Shown: piece after piece, positions 38,597 through 47,211 of the stretch
Position numbering within the stretch: position 1 is the first letter of the stretch
Layout of the letters: each line of letters opens with the position of its first letter
Source of the DNA: a virus
Reading direction: 5' to 3' (one strand)
DNA length: 51,477 bases
IMG/VR virus record: IMGVR_UViG_3300023192_005275
Span: 1 to 51,477 of that record
The notes under the pieces: model-generated
The model's database searches: none
What the model saw: only the letters and a program-made list of their open reading frames with translations
Told to the model about the DNA's origin: nothing
Made by a program: the position numbers and the translations under genes

Positions 38597-39611
38597 AATA
38601 TTAGAAAGAGATAATTTACACATTGGTGAATACCTAAAAGATGATATAAACCTATTAAAGGGGAGAAGAATTCTTGTCACTGGTTCACATGGTTTTCTGG
38701 GGAAAACCATTTTATCTTTTTTACAATTTTTAAATGATTTTAAATTCAACTATAAAGAACAAATTGAAATTATTGCCATAGATTACCAAGATCATGACAT
38801 CTGTAAACCTTTAGACGATGTTGTTCCGGAGGGACATTTAGACTACATAATTAATTGTGCAGGCATCGCTTCTCCTAAAAAATATTTAAAATCCCCCATT
38901 AAAACTCTGGATGTCTCTTATCTTGGAACAAAAAATATTTTTGACTTAGCTATGTTAAGAAAGACTAAATCGGTTCTTGTATTCTCCTCTAGCGAAGTAT
39001 ATGGTACCCCCGATGAAAAAAATATCCCCACTGGGGAAGAATATATTGGTTCAGTCACAACGTTTGGAAATAGAAGCTGTTATGATATTGGTAAAAATGT
39101 ATTGGAGGCGCTTTCTTATGTCTATCACAGTATATATGATCTTCCTATAAATGTTCTCAGACCATTTAATTTATATGGTCCTTTAATGGATATAAATGAT
39201 GGTAGAATCATTCCTAATATTTGTAAATCGATGATTAACCAACAAGATTTTTCGGTATATGGGAATGGAAAACAAACAAGAACGTATTGTTATGTAGCTG
39301 ATGCTATGGTGCTTTTTTTTAAAATCCTTTTATCCAACAAGTTTGGGGAAATATACAATATTGGTTCCGAAGATGAAGAATTATCCGCATTGGAAATAGC
39401 CGAAAAGGCTTATTCGATTGTTACTCCTCAAAATTCTACTTTTGTAACCAAACCTTATCCAAATGAATATCCCCATAGTGAACCACGCAGAAGATGTCCG
39501 GATATTTCTAAGGTAAAAAGTAAGTTTGGTTATGCTCCCAAGTATGGGTTTAAAAAAGGCTTTCTATCGTGTTATAGTTTTTTCTCTTCAGCTGGTGAAA
39601 AAAATGCATAA
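38577..39611 (+). CDS. NAD-dependent sugar epimerase/decarboxylase, UXS-like (344 aa)
   Basis: An extended SDR: L-V-T-G-S-H-G-F-L-G near residues 32-41 for NAD, F-S-S-S-E-V-Y-G near 136 and a Y-D-I-G-K motif (Tyr/Lys catalytic pair) near 168. A-G-I-A-S-P-x-x-Y-L-K-S-P-I-x-T-L is typical of UDP-glucuronate decarboxylases (UDP-xylose synthases) and close relatives. R-R-R-C-P-D-I-S-K fits the arginine-rich C-terminal part of UXS. It overlaps the Ugd gene by 8 bases, which supports a UDP-glucose to UDP-glucuronate to UDP-xylose path. Confidence 0.75.
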   Translation: MRLLMNEILERDNLHIGEYLKDDINLLKGRRILVTGSHGFLGKTILSFLQFLNDFKFNYKEQIEIIAIDYQDHDICKPLDDVVPEGHLDYIINCAGIASPKKYLKSPIKTLDVSYLGTKNIFDLAMLRKTKSVLVFSSSEVYGTPDEKNIPTGEEYIGSVTTFGNRSCYDIGKNVLEALSYVYHSIYDLPINVLRPFNLYGPLMDINDGRIIPNICKSMINQQDFSVYGNGKQTRTYCYVADAMVLFFKILLSNKFGEIYNIGSEDEELSALEIAEKAYSIVTPQNSTFVTKPYPNEYPHSEPRRRCPDISKVKSKFGYAPKYGFKKGFLSCYSFFSSAGEKNA

Positions 39612-40446
39612 AATTGGTATTTTGGGCAATGGGTTTGTTGGATCGGCAGTGGCTAGCGGTTTTGCGTTGCATGCAGATGTGCGTGTGTATGATATTGATC
39701 CTAAAAAATCTATCCATTCTTTTGAAGAAGTGATGGAGAGTGAATTTATTTTTATTTGTGTGCCCACCCCTATGAATATAAACAATAGTAATAAAATCGA
39801 TCTTTCAATGGTTACAAGCGCTTTTAAAAAAATAGCCACTTATGAAAAACCCTTAAATGAAAAAATATTTATTTTGAAATCTACCGTTATTCCAGGCACA
39901 ACCAATGCACTCGTAAAACAGTTTTCAAATTTAGAAATTGTTTTTAATCCTGAGTTTCTTACCGAAAGGAGCGCAAGGTTAGATTTTATTAATGCTTCGC
40001 GTATAGTCTTAGGGGGAACAGAAGAAGCTTGTAAGAGATTGGCAATCCTCTACCGTATACGCTTTCCTTATACACCCATTATAATCACTGATTGGATGTC
40101 GGCAGAATTTGTAAAATATATGTGTAATTGCTTCTTTGCAACAAAAATTTCATTTATGAATGAAATGAAACAAGCATCTGAAAAGGTTGATTTAGATTGG
40201 AAGAGTATTTTAGGGGGATTCCTAGCGGACGGGCGCATTGGAAACTCCCATATCGATGTCCCTGGTCATGACGGTCACCCAGGCTTCGGAGGCAAGTGTT
40301 TTCCAAAAGATATTAATGCATTTATAAATTTTTTTAAAGATATCGAGGTGCGCCCTTCGGTACTAGAGGCTGTTTGGGAAAAAAATGTTGAAGTAAGAGA
40401 TGGGGCGGACTGGGAAAAAATAAAAGGCGCAATTTCCAAAAAATGA
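39604..40446 (+). CDS. UDP-glucose/GDP-mannose dehydrogenase, short form (280 aa)
   Basis: The ATG at 39604 is used because the product then begins M-H-K-I-G-I-L-G-N-G-F-V-G, the NAD-binding loop of UGD; the longer frame from 39526 lies inside the preceding gene. Other UGD hallmarks are C-V-P-T-P, K-S-T-V-I-P-G-T-T, F-N-P-E-F-L-T-E and the catalytic Cys in G-F-G-G-K-C-F-P-K-D near 230. At 280 residues it lacks the whole C-terminal UDP-binding domain of normal 390-450 residue enzymes, so activity or substrate may differ. Confidence 0.82.
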   Translation: MHKIGILGNGFVGSAVASGFALHADVRVYDIDPKKSIHSFEEVMESEFIFICVPTPMNINNSNKIDLSMVTSAFKKIATYEKPLNEKIFILKSTVIPGTTNALVKQFSNLEIVFNPEFLTERSARLDFINASRIVLGGTEEACKRLAILYRIRFPYTPIIITDWMSAEFVKYMCNCFFATKISFMNEMKQASEKVDLDWKSILGGFLADGRIGNSHIDVPGHDGHPGFGGKCFPKDINAFINFFKDIEVRPSVLEAVWEKNVEVRDGADWEKIKGAISKK

Positions 40447-41594
40447 TAACTTTAGTAAAAGATACAATAGATCGTGATGACATACATAGCTTAATTGGAT
40501 GGTTGCAAACTTATCCGCGATTAACAAAGGGTCCTCTGACTCTAAAACTAGAAGAAAAATGGGCTCAATGGCTCGGCACCAAGTATTCTGTTTATGTTAA
40601 TTCAGGCTCTTCTGCGTTGCTTTTAATGGTGTATTCTCTTCTCGAATCTAATAAAATAGCAAGAAATGATAATATTGTTATCCCCGCTTTGTCTTGGGCA
40701 ACCGATTTAGCTCCTTTGATTCAATTTGGTTTAAACCCCATATTGTGCGATTGTAATTTACAAAATTTATCTGTTGATTTGGAACACCTGGAAGAAATTT
40801 TCATCAATCAAAAACCCAAAGCTTTGATATTAGTTTCTGTTCTGGGTTTTTCACCCGATATGAAAAAAATACAAACTTTGTGTGAAAAGCATGATGTGAT
40901 TCTTTTAGAAGATGTTTGTGAGAGTACTGGTAGCAAATATAAGGGAAAAAAATTGGGCACTTTTGGCGCTATGTCTGTTTTTTCTTGTTATTTTGGACAT
41001 CATTTTAGCACTATTGAAGGTGGTTTTATAAACACAAACGACTATGAAACATATAATCTTCTTAAAATGTTGCGCAGCCACGGGTGGGATAGAGATGTGG
41101 ATGAGAAATATAAAAAGCAAATAAGAGAAAACGCCGAGGAGGATGATTTTCATAACTCATATCGTTTTTATGTGCCTGGATTCAATGTGAGGTCCACCGA
41201 TCTCCAAGCATTTATAGGTTTAAACCAGATTGATAAACTACAAAATGCCATTATCCAAAGAAATAAGAATTATTTTCTTTATAAAAAGAATATAAAAAAC
41301 AACTATTGGTCCCCCATTGATGAAAATAACTTTATTAGTAATTTTGCTTATCCTATTATTCATCCCAAAAGGGCACAATTAGTTCACGCGTTCAAAGAAA
41401 ACAATATTGAGATTAGACCTTTAATCTGTGGTTCAATGGGATTACAGCCTGTTTATAAAAAGAAATTTAGTTCTTTGGAACTTAAAAACGTTTCCATCGT
41501 GGATAATTATGGGTGTTATATTCCCAACCACCCTCAACTTACAGATGAAGAGTTAAAAAAAATAATTAATATTGTTAATGATTGTATTGGATAA
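40443..41594 (+). CDS. ColD-like GDP-4-keto-6-deoxymannose 3-dehydratase (PLP, His form)
   Basis: A full-length DegT-fold protein of 383 residues (ColD about 388). The position of the PLP-binding lysine is taken by His: C-Y-F-G-H-H-F-S-T-I-E-G-G at 184-196, with His187 aligning with the base His188 of E. coli ColD. Aminotransferases here have K. S-H-G-W-D-R-D follows as in ColD. No Cys cluster for a [2Fe-2S] centre, unlike RfbH/E1. Between Fcl/ColC-like and Gmd genes, the likely reaction is removal of the 3-hydroxyl of GDP-4-keto-6-deoxymannose towards GDP-colitose. Confidence 0.8.
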   Translation: MITLVKDTIDRDDIHSLIGWLQTYPRLTKGPLTLKLEEKWAQWLGTKYSVYVNSGSSALLLMVYSLLESNKIARNDNIVIPALSWATDLAPLIQFGLNPILCDCNLQNLSVDLEHLEEIFINQKPKALILVSVLGFSPDMKKIQTLCEKHDVILLEDVCESTGSKYKGKKLGTFGAMSVFSCYFGHHFSTIEGGFINTNDYETYNLLKMLRSHGWDRDVDEKYKKQIRENAEEDDFHNSYRFYVPGFNVRSTDLQAFIGLNQIDKLQNAIIQRNKNYFLYKKNIKNNYWSPIDENNFISNFAYPIIHPKRAQLVHAFKENNIEIRPLICGSMGLQPVYKKKFSSLELKNVSIVDNYGCYIPNHPQLTDEELKKIINIVNDCIG

Positions 41595-41599
41595 TTTAA

Positions 41600-42514
41600 A
41601 TGTATAAAAGGGTTCTAGTATTAGGGGGGACAGGTTTTGTAGGAAAAAATCTTCAACACTTAAGACCAAACTGGATATATTTTGACAGAAAGAAGTGGAA
41701 ATGCAAAGATACACTTTTAAACCTACAAAAAACGTTAAATATGTATAAATATTACCAGCCTGACGCTGTTTTACACTTAGCTGCTAGGGTAGGAGGCATT
41801 AAAGATAATTCTGCCAATCAAGCCGTCTTTTTTTATGAAAATACGATTATTAATACAAATGTGATTCAAGGTGCTTATTTAAGTAATATTCCAAGAGTTT
41901 TGTCTTCTCTGAGTACCTGTGCTTTTCCCAACATTGTAAAACAATATCCTTTTTCGGAGAAAGCCCTTTTTTCGGGACCACCAGCTGAAACGAATTTTTC
42001 TTACGGTTTTACAAAGCGAATGCTTCACGTGCAAAGTGTTTCTTATAGAAAGCAATATGATTTAAATTATTCTACTTTTTGCCCTTCTAACATATATGGT
42101 CCACAAGATCATTTTAATTCGGAGAATTCGCATTTTGTTGCCGCTCTGGTGAGCAAACTATACAATGCTAAGGATAAAGATGTCCTAGAGTTTTGGGGAA
42201 CAGGAGAACCAAAGCGACAACAGCTTTATGTTAAAGACTTGATTCAAATCATTCCCCTTCTATTAGAGAAACATAACACTGATTTACCTTTAATTGTAGC
42301 GCCTAAAGAAAATTTAAGTATATTAGAGATGGTGAATATTGCTTTAAATAAATCTGAAAAAAATGTTACCATTGGGTTTAATAACATGTTCGATGGACAA
42401 TTTAGAAAAGATGGGGATAATACTAATTTGTTAAAATTAATTGGAGATTTTAAATTTACTCCTTTTCAAAAAGGGTTTAATGAAACCTACAAATGGTATA
42501 AGGATAACCTATGA
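41600..42514 (+). CDS. GDP-fucose/GDP-colitose synthase-like epimerase-reductase
   Basis: An SDR with L-G-G-T-G-F-V-G at 8-15 and the Fcl signatures H-L-A-A-R-V-G-G-I, F-Y-E-N-x-x-I-N-T-N-V-I, L-S-T-C-A-F-P (Ser and Cys of the active site) and Y-G-F-T-K (catalytic Tyr, Lys). G-T-G-E-P-K-R-Q-Q-L-Y-V-K-D-L is also typical. The family epimerises and reduces GDP-4-keto-6-deoxymannose to GDP-fucose, while ColC does so on the 3-deoxy form. The neighbouring ColD-like gene favours the colitose version. Confidence 0.85.
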   Translation: MYKRVLVLGGTGFVGKNLQHLRPNWIYFDRKKWKCKDTLLNLQKTLNMYKYYQPDAVLHLAARVGGIKDNSANQAVFFYENTIINTNVIQGAYLSNIPRVLSSLSTCAFPNIVKQYPFSEKALFSGPPAETNFSYGFTKRMLHVQSVSYRKQYDLNYSTFCPSNIYGPQDHFNSENSHFVAALVSKLYNAKDKDVLEFWGTGEPKRQQLYVKDLIQIIPLLLEKHNTDLPLIVAPKENLSILEMVNIALNKSEKNVTIGFNNMFDGQFRKDGDNTNLLKLIGDFKFTPFQKGFNETYKWYKDNL

Positions 42515-44445
42515 ACAAAGTACAATTAGTTCAGTTAAATAACAAGTACGGTAATCAAGTTTATCTTCCTTATAGCGTTGGTATATTGCAATCTCATACC
42601 TGTCAGGATAATTTTATATCTGATAATTTTAAATTTAATGAATTTATATTTGTCAGAGAAAATGTTCAAAAAATGATAGAGAGAATTGGTGACGCTGATA
42701 TTCTTGGAGTTTCTTGTTATGTATGGAATTGGAAAATTAGTTTAACTTTAGCGGAAGAATACAAAAAAGCATACCCAGATTCCTTGATTTTGTTTGGAGG
42801 TCCACAAGTTCCGGACAAGCCGGAAAATTTCTTTGAAAAGTTTCCCTTTATAGATCTTTTGTGCCATGGCGAAGGCGAAAATACTTTTTATGAGATTTTA
42901 ACTAGGTATGCAAAAAATGAAGATTTAAAAATAATAGAGTCGTGTACTTATAACGATAGGGAAAATTCAAAAACAATTACAAATCAAAAACGTGAAAGAA
43001 TTCAAGATCTTAATATCATAGCTTCTCCTTATTTAACTGGTATGTTTGAAGATATAATGAACAAGTATGATTATAAATGGATGGCTACTTGGGAAACAAA
43101 TCGCGGTTGTCCGTTCAAGTGTACTTTTTGTGATTGGGGCTCTCTAATAGCATCAAAAGTTAAAAAGTTCGACGAGCAACGTTTATACGATGAGATAGAC
43201 TATTTCTCAGATCATAAAATGGATTTAGTTTTCGGGGCAGATGCTAATTTTGGAATGCTTCGACGTGACAAAAACTTTTCAATCAAACTGGCAGAGAAGA
43301 AGATGGATACAGGATATCCAAACCAGTTCCGCGTATGTTTCACAAAGAATACAACCAATAAGGTTTTTGAATTAGCACAAATATTTGCAGATGCGGGAAT
43401 GAACAAGGGCGTTTCTTTGAGTATGCAATCCTTAAATCAAGACACCTTAAAGGGAATTAAAAGAGATAATATAAAGCTTAGCTTTTTTAAAGATTTGCAA
43501 CAAAAATATGTTGCAGCAGGTTTGGTAACATACACGGAATTAATCTTACCGCTACCCGGAGAAACATATGAATCGTTTGTTCTTGGGATCGATAATCTTC
43601 TAGATAGTTCGCAACACTCAGGTATTGTAGTTTATAACTGTACTATTATGCCCAATGCAGAAATGGGAGACCCTGAATATCAAAAAACTTATGGTTTGGA
43701 CATGATTGAAATTCCTATTTTTCAAGCACATTCTGACGAGAAAGAAGACGATATAATTGAAAATGAGACAATTGTTGTCGGTACGAATACCATGAACAGA
43801 GAACAATGGATTAAGACTTTTAAATTTTCATGGACCATACAATGTATGCATATGCTTGGCTTACTTCAGGCAATTGCCATATTATTTAGATATAAATTTG
43901 GTGTCGAGTATAGTGATTTTTACCAAAGATTATTGTCACATAGCGCAAAAACAGATACAATCATCAATCAAGAATTAGCGAATTTAGATAATTTGTTGAA
44001 TGGTGTTTTAAATGGAAACGGCTTTGATCAACATGTCGACGGATTCGAAACGATATCTTGGCCAACAGAAGAAGCTAGTTTTTTGAGAATATCTGATAAG
44101 GTTAACAAATTTTATGAAGAGATTAAAGTTTTTACACAAGAAGAATTCCCAGAGCTGGGCGGAGAAAGGAAATTAATTGATGGATTAGTAGAATATCAGA
44201 AATATTTAATTGTAAAATATAATAACAATAATGATATATTAAAGTCAGAGTATGATTTTCACAATTACTTTGTCCAACGCCGCGCAGGAACATTATCGGA
44301 GCTAGAAAAAGGAAACTATATTAACAAGCTAGCAGAGACTAAAAATTATGAAGGGGACAAAAAATTATTCTCTAGAGAAATAGTTTGGTATGGTAGAAAG
44401 GGCGGCAAATTTTTTAATCCTATAGATGTTGGAAAAGATATATGA
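42511..44445 (+). CDS. B12-binding-type radical SAM protein (644 aa)
   Basis: Residues about 60-140 resemble the cobalamin-binding fold that precedes many radical SAM domains (L-G-V-S-C-Y-V-W-N, I-L-F-G-G-P-Q). C-P-F-K-C-T-F-C at 200-207 is the C-x3-C-x2-C cluster, and F-x-G-A-D-A-N-F-G and L-P-L-P-G-E-T follow as in the class B family. Such enzymes do methylation or C-C chemistry on sugars, lipids or peptides. Here it sits between the Fcl/ColC-like and Gmd genes with 4-base overlaps on both sides, so a sugar substrate is likely but not shown. C-terminal 200 residues unassigned. Confidence 0.8.
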   Translation: MNKVQLVQLNNKYGNQVYLPYSVGILQSHTCQDNFISDNFKFNEFIFVRENVQKMIERIGDADILGVSCYVWNWKISLTLAEEYKKAYPDSLILFGGPQVPDKPENFFEKFPFIDLLCHGEGENTFYEILTRYAKNEDLKIIESCTYNDRENSKTITNQKRERIQDLNIIASPYLTGMFEDIMNKYDYKWMATWETNRGCPFKCTFCDWGSLIASKVKKFDEQRLYDEIDYFSDHKMDLVFGADANFGMLRRDKNFSIKLAEKKMDTGYPNQFRVCFTKNTTNKVFELAQIFADAGMNKGVSLSMQSLNQDTLKGIKRDNIKLSFFKDLQQKYVAAGLVTYTELILPLPGETYESFVLGIDNLLDSSQHSGIVVYNCTIMPNAEMGDPEYQKTYGLDMIEIPIFQAHSDEKEDDIIENETIVVGTNTMNREQWIKTFKFSWTIQCMHMLGLLQAIAILFRYKFGVEYSDFYQRLLSHSAKTDTIINQELANLDNLLNGVLNGNGFDQHVDGFETISWPTEEASFLRISDKVNKFYEEIKVFTQEEFPELGGERKLIDGLVEYQKYLIVKYNNNNDILKSEYDFHNYFVQRRAGTLSELEKGNYINKLAETKNYEGDKKLFSREIVWYGRKGGKFFNPIDVGKDI

Positions 44446-45443
44446 AGAAAATAGCGTTAGTTACAGGTATTACAGGTCAAGATGGTTCTTACTTGGCAGA
44501 ATTTTTGTTAAGTAAAAATTATAAAGTTGTTGGGTTTAAACGAAGAACCTCGGAAATCAGTACAAGCAGAATAGATCATCTTTTTGCGAACCCGGATTTT
44601 ACTGTAGAATATTATAATCTAAATGATTGTAGCAGAACATGGCAACTTTTACTTAAATATAAGCCCGATGAAGTTTATAATCTTGCCGCCCAATCTCATG
44701 TTAGAGTTTCATTTGACACAACAGAAGAAACTGTAGATTCAATTGTAATGGGCACCCTACATCTTCTTAATGCAGTGAAGGAGATTGCTCCGGATGCTAA
44801 ATTTTACCAAGCTTCCTCATCAGAGATGTATGGGGACAATTGGAATTTTCCCTTTAACGAAGAATCAATCTTAAAACCTGTTTCTCCTTATGCATGCGCT
44901 AAAGTTTGCGCTCACCATTTAACAAGAAATTATCGCGATGCATATGGCTTACACGCATCTTCTGGTATACTTTTCAATCACGAATCGCCTCGACGCGGCG
45001 AAACTTTCGTTACAAGAAAGATCACACGCGCAGCAGTTGCAATAAAAGCAGGATTACAAGAAAAACTTTATTTAGGTAATTTGGACGCTAAAAGGGATTG
45101 GGGCTTCGCTGGTGATTATGTACAAGCTATGTGGCTTATGTTACAACAAGAAAAACCCGATGATTATGTAGTTGCCACCGGACAGACACATTCTGTAAAA
45201 GAGTTTCTTGAACATGTTTTTGATATTGCAGGTTTGGATATTGCGAAGCATGTTAAAACTGATGAAAGACTTTTTAGACCAAATGAGGTACCTTATTTAC
45301 TTGGAGACAGCTCCAAGGCTCGAAAGGTATTGGGGTGGAAGCCTACTGTATCGTTGAAAGAGTTAGCACAAATGATGTATAATGCTGATTGGAATCGTAT
45401 GTGTAAGACTGATGACCTAAATCGTACATATTTTAAAAATTAA
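44442..45443 (+). CDS. gmd: GDP-mannose 4,6-dehydratase
   Basis: V-T-G-I-T-G-Q-D-G-S-Y-L at 8-19 is the GMD signature NADP loop. N-L-A-A-Q-S-H-V, S-S-S-E-M-Y-G (active-site Ser/Glu), Y-A-C-A-K (catalytic Tyr, Lys), F-N-H-E-S-P-R-R-G-E-T-F-V-T and Y-L-G-N-L-D-A-K-R-D-W-G all fit. Length 333 is normal. The enzyme converts GDP-mannose to GDP-4-keto-6-deoxymannose, the substrate for the ColD-like and Fcl-like proteins upstream. GDP-mannose itself must come from the host, since no ManC is present. It closes the glycan island. Confidence 0.93.
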   Translation: MKKIALVTGITGQDGSYLAEFLLSKNYKVVGFKRRTSEISTSRIDHLFANPDFTVEYYNLNDCSRTWQLLLKYKPDEVYNLAAQSHVRVSFDTTEETVDSIVMGTLHLLNAVKEIAPDAKFYQASSSEMYGDNWNFPFNEESILKPVSPYACAKVCAHHLTRNYRDAYGLHASSGILFNHESPRRGETFVTRKITRAAVAIKAGLQEKLYLGNLDAKRDWGFAGDYVQAMWLMLQQEKPDDYVVATGQTHSVKEFLEHVFDIAGLDIAKHVKTDERLFRPNEVPYLLGDSSKARKVLGWKPTVSLKELAQMMYNADWNRMCKTDDLNRTYFKN

Positions 45444-45458
45444 AAAGGAAAATATAAT

Positions 45459-45689
45459 ATGAAAGAACTAAAATTATCCACCCAGGCAGTGGGCGCATTA
45501 ATGATGGCTTTACAACAATCTCTTCTGGAACAAAGCGATATTGTTCCTGTATTGAAGGAATTTAAACTTAAGCTTTCGGAAGATGGATTGGTGGTATTAA
45601 ATCCCCCCATAGTTAGATTCAATAAAAACACCACTCAAGACCTTGTTCAGGCTAATGAAGGGAAAGATGAAGGGATTGCCGTCGAATAA
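45459..45689 (+). CDS. Small conserved-type phage protein (76 aa)
   Basis: A well-placed AAAGGAAA precedes the ATG. The product has an N-terminal helical part (A-L-M-M-A-L-Q-Q-S-L-L-E) and a beta-hairpin around L-V-V-L-N-P-P-I-V-R-F. It seems to be the first gene after the glycan island and belongs with the following core genes by its one-base overlap (TAATG). No function known. Confidence 0.55.
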   Translation: MKELKLSTQAVGALMMALQQSLLEQSDIVPVLKEFKLKLSEDGLVVLNPPIVRFNKNTTQDLVQANEGKDEGIAVE

Positions 45690-45937
45690 TGCCTATATAT
45701 GTCTATCGCTGTGATGAGTGTGCCACGGAGTGGACTACTAATCATGGGATGTCCGAAACCGAGGATGCCTGTGCAAATTGCGATTCTACCAGCATTTATC
45801 GTGTGCCCTCTAACATTTCTAATCTTTCTAAAAAAATATCGTCAAAAAAAGTAGTTGGAGATTTAACAGAAGAGTTTATAGAAAAATCAAGAGAAGATTT
45901 GCAAAAACAAAAAAAGGAATTAAAAAATAAAAAATGA
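45689..45937 (+). CDS. FmdB-type zinc-ribbon protein (82 aa)
   Basis: M-P-I-Y-V-Y-R-C-D-E-C begins the protein as in FmdB/putative regulatory zinc ribbons, with Cys8, Cys11 and the second pair Cys28, Cys31 (C-A-N-C). A Lys-rich helix follows. Such proteins are common just upstream of late-transcription and baseplate genes in marine T4-like phages and may regulate transcription or bind DNA. It overlaps the next gene by ATGA. Confidence 0.8.
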   Translation: MPIYVYRCDECATEWTTNHGMSETEDACANCDSTSIYRVPSNISNLSKKISSKKVVGDLTEEFIEKSREDLQKQKKELKNKK

Positions 45938-46230
45938 TGGAAATATTATTTTTCTTTTCTATTGTGGTTAATGTTTCTTTGGTTTGGTATATTATTCAAC
46001 TTTTGAAAAGATATTTAGCTTTTCAGGATGAATTGGATGAATTTGCTGACAAAATTAAAGAATACGAAGCTCATATAGATGTTATAAACAAAATTGAAAC
46101 ATATTATGGTGATGAAACGTTAGCCAATCTATTACGACACTCCAAGGCTGTAGCAAAAGAGTGTGAGCGTTTTAAAATTTATATTGGCTTAGAAGAAGAT
46201 ACGGAAGAAGAAATAAATGACGAAGAATAA
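45934..46230 (+). CDS. Membrane-anchored coiled-coil protein (98 aa)
   Basis: One N-terminal membrane segment (I-L-F-F-F-S-I-V-V-N-V-S-L-V-W-Y-I-I) is followed by an acidic helix (F-Q-D-E-L-D-E-F-A-D-K-I-K-E-Y) and an acidic end with E-E-D-T-E-E-E. Similar single-anchor proteins are found beside gp55-like genes in marine phages. It overlaps the sigma factor gene by 14 bases. Function unknown. Confidence 0.6.
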   Translation: MMEILFFFSIVVNVSLVWYIIQLLKRYLAFQDELDEFADKIKEYEAHIDVINKIETYYGDETLANLLRHSKAVAKECERFKIYIGLEEDTEEEINDEE

Positions 46231-46921
46231 AAATCACTATTTTACTAAAGTCCACGAACAAGCAATTATAGATTATTGCGCCACTGAAGATATGAAGCTC
46301 CGCAATGAGCTTTATAAAGAATATATTGGTCCTGTTTTTGATGAAATGGTAGATAAGATAGTTTATACATATAAGTTTACTATGCTACCTAATATCGATG
46401 CCCTTCGTGATGACTGTAAAAACTGGTTAATAACAGTTTTAGACAAATTTGATGCCACCAAAGGCTCTAAGGCATTTACATATTTTAGCGTTGTTTCAAA
46501 AAATTGGTTTATAGCCGAAGTCAAAAAAACAAGCAAAAAGGCAAAACGAGAAGTTCACTTAGAAGATTATTATTTTGATGATAATCTTGAAGGAGCCGCC
46601 ACCGCAACAAAAAATCCCTTAAACAATTTAATATCTTATAATACCTATCTTGAAGATCGCATTACTTTTGAGTTTTTTTCTAGCCTCTTTAACGAAATAG
46701 AGACATGGAAGAATCTTCCTTTGCGTCCCAATGAAAGAAAGACCATCCAAGCCATTCAAATTCTTTTTGAAGACTCACAAAAAATAGAAATTTTTAATAA
46801 AAAAGCTATTTACCTATACATTCGAGAAATCACTGGTTTAAATACAAAACAAGTGGTTAGCTCGTTAAATAAAATAAGAAAACGTTATGGAGAGTTTAAA
46901 AGAGAATGGGACAATCAATAG
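46217..46921 (+). CDS. T4 gp55-like late sigma factor (234 aa)
   Basis: A sigma-70 region 2-like helical domain occupies about residues 50-130, with F-D-A-T-K-G-S-K-A-F-T-Y-F-S-V-V-S-K-N-W-F near 76-96, a core-binding and -10 recognition pattern seen in phage gp55 proteins. The C-terminal part is a helical domain that in T4 contacts the sliding clamp. Such a factor directs host RNA polymerase to late promoters. Region 4 (-35 recognition) is not evident, as in T4 gp55. Confidence 0.8.
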   Translation: MTKNKNHYFTKVHEQAIIDYCATEDMKLRNELYKEYIGPVFDEMVDKIVYTYKFTMLPNIDALRDDCKNWLITVLDKFDATKGSKAFTYFSVVSKNWFIAEVKKTSKKAKREVHLEDYYFDDNLEGAATATKNPLNNLISYNTYLEDRITFEFFSSLFNEIETWKNLPLRPNERKTIQAIQILFEDSQKIEIFNKKAIYLYIREITGLNTKQVVSSLNKIRKRYGEFKREWDNQ

Positions 46922-47211
46922 ATAATCTAGAATCTTATATTAAAGAAGCGATTACTAATATTAGACAGGATCGCGACGTAACATCCAATTTATTAGCAGA
47001 TATTTTTTCTGCAATTAAAAAAGCCAACACTACTGATGCCCATAAGGAACTAGGGTTCATTGCTTCGAAATATGTGGAAACTTTGCAAAGATCTAATGAA
47101 CAACTAGTAAAGATTTCTTCAATTCTTTCGCGCAAGCACGACCCTACTGCTTCTTTGGATAATAAAGATAAAAATGAACTCTTTGACATTATTCAAGGGG
47201 AAAAGAAATAA
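46906..47211 (+). CDS. Small helical protein downstream of sigma factor (101 aa)
   Basis: It overlaps the sigma gene by 16 bases, starting M-G-Q-S-I-D-N-L-E-S-Y-I. The product is nearly all helical, with heptad-like L-L-A-D-I-F-S-A-I-K-K-A and Y-V-E-T-L-Q-R-S-N-E-Q-L-V-K-I. The position next to a gp55-like gene makes a late-transcription coactivator (gp33-like) role possible, but I cannot see gp33 signatures; a virion-assembly role is equally possible. Confidence 0.5.
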   Translation: MGQSIDNLESYIKEAITNIRQDRDVTSNLLADIFSAIKKANTTDAHKELGFIASKYVETLQRSNEQLVKISSILSRKHDPTASLDNKDKNELFDIIQGEKK

